A stretch of 8,853 nucleotides of DNA. Source: Sphingobacteriaceae bacterium (GTDB lineage: Bacteria > Bacteroidota > Bacteroidia > B-17B0 > Aurantibacillaceae). Below, piece by piece: positions 6,505-8,853 of the stretch; positions within the stretch are counted from its first letter, which is position 1, and every line of letters begins with the position of its first letter. The notes below the pieces were generated by a model. The model saw nothing but the letters and a program-made list of their open reading frames with translations, ran no database searches and was not told the DNA's origin. The position numbers and the translations under genes were made by a program. The stretch spans positions 3,551 to 12,403 of the forward strand of contig JAHEYE010000079.1 of NCBI GenBank assembly GCA_023251695.1, read 5' to 3'.

Positions 6505-6969
6505 GTGCTTCTGTATTTTTTGTAGCTCTTCAATATCTATTTTGTCTTGATTTCGACCTGTTGTGATTTTAGTGGCAATAAGATGTTTAATGTGAAGGAA
6601 ATTAATATTCAACCCATCAAGTTCTATCGATTGTTTTTCTTGCCAGGCTTCATCAAATTTTACACCTGAAACTTTCGTAAGAAAATCGACTCTGAAAGGC
6701 TCTTCTCCGTCTCTGAACACCTGTGCTTTTTCAAAATCTAAATCTGAAAGTTTTTGTAAAACCGGTTCCGTAATTCCTAAATTACGAAGCGCTTCAATTA
6801 AATGGGTTTTATTTTCTCCATTTTCAGGTTTCAGCCAAAGGTCAATGTCTCCTGTTGGCCTTCTGAAACCGTGAAAGTTAACGGCATAACCACCAATAAC
6901 AATAAATTGAACTTTTTGTTTAATAAGTTCCTCCAATACAGAGTGAGTATAGCTGTCAAATATATTCAT
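6496..6969 (-). CDS. Nucleotidyltransferase-fold protein, AbiEii/MNT-like (possible toxin-type partner)
   Basis: A 157-residue predicted minimal nucleotidyltransferase. It has the polymerase-beta-type signature GGYAVNFHGFRRPTGDIDLW (residues 26-45), with Asp41 and Asp43 as the metal-binding pair, and the third acidic residue in the FRVDFL strand (Asp95). The C-terminal helix has the HLIATK...GRNQDKIDIEEL pattern seen in the AbiEii/DUF1814-like group. The catalytic residues look intact, so it is probably active in transferring a nucleotide to RNA or protein; the substrate is unknown. Its ATG overlaps the stop of the upstream small gene by four bases (ATGA), so the two are almost certainly translated together. 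Related enzymes act as toxins (AbiEii, MenT) or antitoxins (MntA), so the role in a pair cannot be decided from sequence. Confidence 0.85.
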   Translation of the reverse strand: MNIFDSYTHSVLEELIKQKVQFIVIGGYAVNFHGFRRPTGDIDLWLKPENGENKTHLIEALRNLGITEPVLQKLSDLDFEKAQVFRDGEEPFRVDFLTKVSGVKFDEAWQEKQSIELDGLNINFLHIKHLIATKITTGRNQDKIDIEELQKIQKHKK

Positions 6970-7211
6970 GAAAATTTAATTGAATGCGTGTTTGGAGGCT
7001 TGTTCATGTCAATGCCGTTTAAACGGTAACCAACAATAATTAATTTACGCATGTGTTCTAAACATTCTAATGGAGTTAATGCCGCAGCAACTTTCGCGTT
7101 GTATTCTTCTTGTTCCTCAAACGAATTAAAAATAACTATTCTGTTCCCGTATTGAGCCATGGGGTCATTCACTTCATTCTCGTCTTTTTTATTTTCGTCT
7201 TTATTGTCCAT
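6966..7211 (-). CDS. Small protein paired with the nucleotidyltransferase
   Basis: An 81-residue protein, first gene of a two-gene unit with the nucleotidyltransferase. The N-terminus (MDNKDENKKDENEVND) is highly charged and probably disordered. The body contains RIVIFNSFEEQEEYNAK, then LTPLECLEHMRKLI, a predicted helix pair. From memory, short proteins with an F.SFEE...LTP.E.L pattern sit next to nucleotidyltransferase genes in Bacteroidota and other phyla, usually as unnamed hypotheticals. ATG at 7211 is chosen over an in-frame TTG at 7232. It has no signal peptide or DNA-binding motif that I can see. It could be a cognate antitoxin or an adaptor of the enzyme; neither role is shown by the sequence. 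Confidence 0.78.
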   Translation of the reverse strand: MDNKDENKKDENEVNDPMAQYGNRIVIFNSFEEQEEYNAKVAAALTPLECLEHMRKLIIVGYRLNGIDMNKPPNTHSIKFS

Positions 7212-7290
7212 TAAGATAATACCAAGGTACAAAATTTGTAAGCCAAAATAAAATCATTAATTCATTTTAAGCTTTTTTGTCAAATATTTT

Positions 7291-7378
7291 TGCCACAAAA
7301 ACTCTAAAACACGAAATCCCTCAAAAAATTTGTGATCCCGATAGCTATCGGGATTTGTGCTTTCGTGACTTAGTGGCG
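7291..7378. repeat. MITE/REP-like imperfect inverted repeat, copy B
   Basis: About 88 bp starting TGCCACAAAA and ending TTTCGTGACTTAGTGGCG, in the same orientation as copy A at 522-598. The arms GCCAC...AAATCCC and GGGATTT...GTGGC pair imperfectly (about 21 of 28 positions). The centre differs from copy A and carries a 20-bp perfect palindrome. It lies in the 187-bp gap between the DUF1801 gene and the small-protein/nucleotidyltransferase unit and has no coding capacity. It might act as a hairpin separating the two transcription units. Confidence 0.75.
7335..7354. repeat. 20-bp perfect palindrome inside copy B
   Basis: ATCCCGATAGCTATCGGGAT is identical to its own reverse complement across all 20 bases. 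The core CCCGATAGCTATCGGG is, from memory, a frequent intergenic palindrome in Bacteroidota genomes. It sits where copy A has unrelated sequence, so it looks like a repeat nested within a repeat. As RNA it could form a hairpin with a short loop. Confidence 0.8.
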
Positions 7379-7398
7379 AATTTCGGAAAGCTGGTCTT

Positions 7399-7734
7399 TT
7401 AATACAAATCTTTCGCTGCCTTTACAATTTCGCTAAGTGTTTTTACCGGCAAATCTTTTTCGGGGTTTAAGTAAATCACTTTTATTTGTTTTCTTCCTTC
7501 TTTTTCTAATTTAGGATGCTTCATTAAATGGCCTTTTATAAATCCTAAATATAATTTTCTTTCTTTCCCCGCTACAGTTAAATAACAAAATGCTTTGTTC
7601 TTATAATAATACATGGCGGTCATGTATTTAAATTGTTCATCAAGTCCTTGCGCCAATAACCATTTCCGTAAGTACAACATACAACTCTGATACGGCTCAG
7701 GCTGTTTTAAAAAGTGGTTTTCTAATGGATTCAT
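7399..7734 (-). CDS. DUF1801 (YdhG-like) domain protein
   Basis: A 111-residue cytoplasmic protein of the DUF1801/YdhG-like fold. It begins with a short helix region (NPLENHFLKQPEPYQSCMLYLRKWL), followed by a conserved core MYYYKNKAFCYLTV with KLYLGFIKG, and ends with a lysine-rich helix (LSEIVKAAKDLY). Its length is normal for the shortest members. No catalytic residues are known for the family, and the related frataxin-like YdhG proteins suggest only a vague link to metal or ligand binding. The start is ATG at 7734, three bases after the stop of the upstream channel-like gene, so it is the last gene of an apparent trmB operon. Copy B of the repeat follows 21 bases beyond its stop. Confidence 0.82.
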   Translation of the reverse strand: MNPLENHFLKQPEPYQSCMLYLRKWLLAQGLDEQFKYMTAMYYYKNKAFCYLTVAGKERKLYLGFIKGHLMKHPKLEKEGRKQIKVIYLNPEKDLPVKTLSEIVKAAKDLY

Positions 7735-7737
7735 AAA

Positions 7738-8076
7738 TTATTCCTCCACATCCAAATGAAAACGGTGAAGGAAACGGTGCAGCACCGGACCAAAAATTAC
7801 AGCCACACTGGTTAAAAAAGCAACACCACTGTATAAAGCATAAAAAGTAGCGAATAATTTCGCGCTATCATTTGGCGCCATATCAATTGGCCCCATGCCT
7901 GTTAAAATCATACTGGCGTTTAACATACCATCTACTAAAGTCAAATTATAAAAGTGACAATAGCCCCATGTACCAATACACATCGAAAAAGTCAGAATTG
8001 TAATAGCAAGCAGTGAGCTTTTTAATACGGCATTGTAATAATGTTTTTTGTGCGGTAACTGTTTTACGTTTTTCAT
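7738..8076 (-). CDS. Two-TM ion-channel-like membrane protein with non-canonical filter
   Basis: A 112-residue predicted inner-membrane protein. Helix TM1 spans about residues 18-43 and TM2 about 73-98. Between them lies a pore-loop-like stretch (LNASMILTGMGPIDMAP, residues 51-67). The layout TM1, pore helix, T-G-x-G-P, a PNDSAKLFATFYAL run and TM2 parallels two-TM potassium channels of the Ion_trans_2 type, where the filter would read TVGYGD and be followed by P...GKLF. Here TGMGP replaces TVGYG, so potassium selectivity cannot be assumed. The C-terminus (HRFLHRFHLDVEE) is short and histidine-rich, with no ligand-binding domain. It starts one base after the trmB stop and ends three bases before the DUF1801 gene, so it is probably co-transcribed with both. 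The channel assignment is inferred from architecture. Confidence 0.78.
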   Translation of the reverse strand: MKNVKQLPHKKHYYNAVLKSSLLAITILTFSMCIGTWGYCHFYNLTLVDGMLNASMILTGMGPIDMAPNDSAKLFATFYALYSGVAFLTSVAVIFGPVLHRFLHRFHLDVEE

Positions 8077-8077
8077 T

Positions 8078-8746
8078 TTAGTTTATTTTGAAACAACAAT
8101 ATTTAATTTTCTCACCTTTATCTGTAAATAATTTTTCGTAATGCGTTTTTATGTTTATCAGTTCTTCCCTTCCGGACGGACAATTCATATATAAATCATC
8201 TGTATTAAACAACAAGGTAAAATTATTTTCTTTAATAACCTCTAAAGTGTATTCGTAAAAACCGGTGCTGTCGGTTTTAAGATGAATTAAACCGCCTGGT
8301 TTTAAAAACTTTTTATATCGGTTAATGAACATCATGTGGGTCAAGCGTTTCCTCACTCTTGTTTTTTGCGGTTGCGGGTCGGGAAATGTAATCCAAATCT
8401 CGCTCACTTCATTTTCATTAAAACAATGGTCAATGAAATCGATGCGAGTACGAACAAAAGCAACGTTATTTAATTTGGAATCCGTGGCTTCTTTCGCGCC
8501 TGTCCAAATGCGGTTACCTTTTATATCAACACCAATATAATTTTTGTTGGGATTATTTTTAGCCAGACCCACACTGTATTCGCCTTTTCCGCAACCGAGT
8601 TCTAAAACAATTGGGTTTTGGTTTTTAAAATGTTGGTTATGCCATTTCCCTTTTAAAGGAAGACCCGACTCTATATTCTCAAAATACAGGGTGAAGCAGT
8701 TAGTAAAACTATTAAAATCATCAAATTTCTCGAGCTTCGAGGGCAT
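8078..8746 (-). CDS. trmB: tRNA (guanine-N7-)-methyltransferase TrmB
   Basis: A 222-residue cytoplasmic enzyme that uses S-adenosylmethionine to methylate N7 of guanosine, normally G46 in the tRNA variable loop. The SAM-binding motif ELGCGKGEYS is at residues 49-58, with GVDIKGNRIW at 72-81. The family block TFPDPQPQKTRVRKRL (120-135) carries the catalytic and tRNA-binding Asp, Lys and Arg residues. KTD (157-159) and the C-terminal THYEKLFTDKGEKI (201-214) complete the TrmB pattern. A glutamine replaces the tryptophan of the enterobacterial PDPWP, which I recall as common in Bacteroidota. The length is normal and nothing is missing. The start is ATG at 8746, in line with the short family N-terminus. 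It is the first gene of an apparent operon with the channel-like and DUF1801 genes. Confidence 0.96.
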   Translation of the reverse strand: MPSKLEKFDDFNSFTNCFTLYFENIESGLPLKGKWHNQHFKNQNPIVLELGCGKGEYSVGLAKNNPNKNYIGVDIKGNRIWTGAKEATDSKLNNVAFVRTRIDFIDHCFNENEVSEIWITFPDPQPQKTRVRKRLTHMMFINRYKKFLKPGGLIHLKTDSTGFYEYTLEVIKENNFTLLFNTDDLYMNCPSGREELINIKTHYEKLFTDKGEKIKYCCFKIN

Positions 8747-8768
8747 AAAAAAACCAAATTAATTAATG

Positions 8769-8776
8769 CAAAGTTA
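8769..8776 (-). promoter_or_regulatory. Putative -7 promoter box for the trmB operon
   Basis: On the minus strand this reads TAACTTTG, an exact TAnnTTTG match 22 bases upstream of the trmB ATG, the same geometry as the box before the yqgE-like gene. The nearest upstream TTG leaves only 11 bases, shorter than the usual spacing. The remaining sequence to the right edge (about 8777-8853) is AT-rich and shows no gene. Confidence 0.42.
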
Positions 8777-8853
8777 AATTATTGTTCCAATCTATTTAGT
8801 ACTTTTAATGCTTAATATATGAGCTCATTATTCAACAGAACAAAAATTGTAGC

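Noticed and set aside
6802..7029. Plus-strand open frame opposite the nucleotidyltransferase/small-protein junction
   Set aside because: It is antisense to two better supported genes and has no recognisable features.
7209..7250. Promoter for the small-protein/nucleotidyltransferase unit (TACCTTGG with upstream TTTG)
   Set aside because: The -7 box has a mismatch and the spacing to TTTG is only about 14 bases, so it was not annotated.
8325..8762. Two plus-strand open frames opposite trmB
   Set aside because: They are antisense shadows of a gene with all TrmB motifs intact.

Overview
The window looks like an AT-rich chromosomal segment of a Bacteroidota bacterium. Four things point that way. 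Two proteins end in type IX secretion (T9SS) C-terminal sorting domains. All three predicted signal peptides end Ala-Gln, the form favoured in this phylum. Start codons lack Shine-Dalgarno sequences, while several genes have the Bacteroidota -7 box TAnnTTTG upstream. Intergenic repeats carry motifs I recall as common in this phylum (CTTCGACAAGCTCAG and CCCGATAGCTATCGGG). I cannot name the genus.

Left part (1-2471): a YqgE/AlgH-family gene runs off the left edge on the minus strand. It diverges from pdxH (pyridoxamine/pyridoxine 5'-phosphate oxidase) across a 176-bp gap holding a MITE/REP-like imperfect inverted repeat (copy A). pdxH is followed by two short hairpins with complementary loops and compensatory stem changes, then by a ureohydrolase gene, probably agmatinase (polyamine synthesis).

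Middle part (2520-6495, plus strand): a secreted-protein cluster. It holds a seven-repeat beta-propeller-like T9SS cargo (SBBP-like, with DFDPGP motifs), a small secreted protein of unknown function, and a Cys-rich, Ig-like T9SS cargo with at least three repeats. The two T9SS tails share a 20-bp identical stretch. A hairpin terminator spans the stop codons where this cluster meets the minus-strand genes.

Right part (6496-8746, minus strand), in transcription order: trmB (tRNA m7G46 methyltransferase), a two-TM protein with ion-channel-like architecture but no canonical filter, and a DUF1801 protein, packed with 1-bp and 3-bp gaps as an apparent operon. A second repeat copy (B), containing a 20-bp perfect palindrome, follows. 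Then comes a two-gene unit of a small acidic-start protein and a nucleotidyltransferase of the AbiEii/MNT-like fold, overlapping by ATGA.

Most of the window is ordinary housekeeping and surface-protein content. The best candidates for something undescribed are the small-protein/nucleotidyltransferase pair, the channel-like protein translationally packed with trmB, and the covarying hairpin pair between pdxH and the ureohydrolase gene. No rRNA, tRNA, CRISPR array or transposase was seen, and no gene-free stretch exceeds 300 bases.
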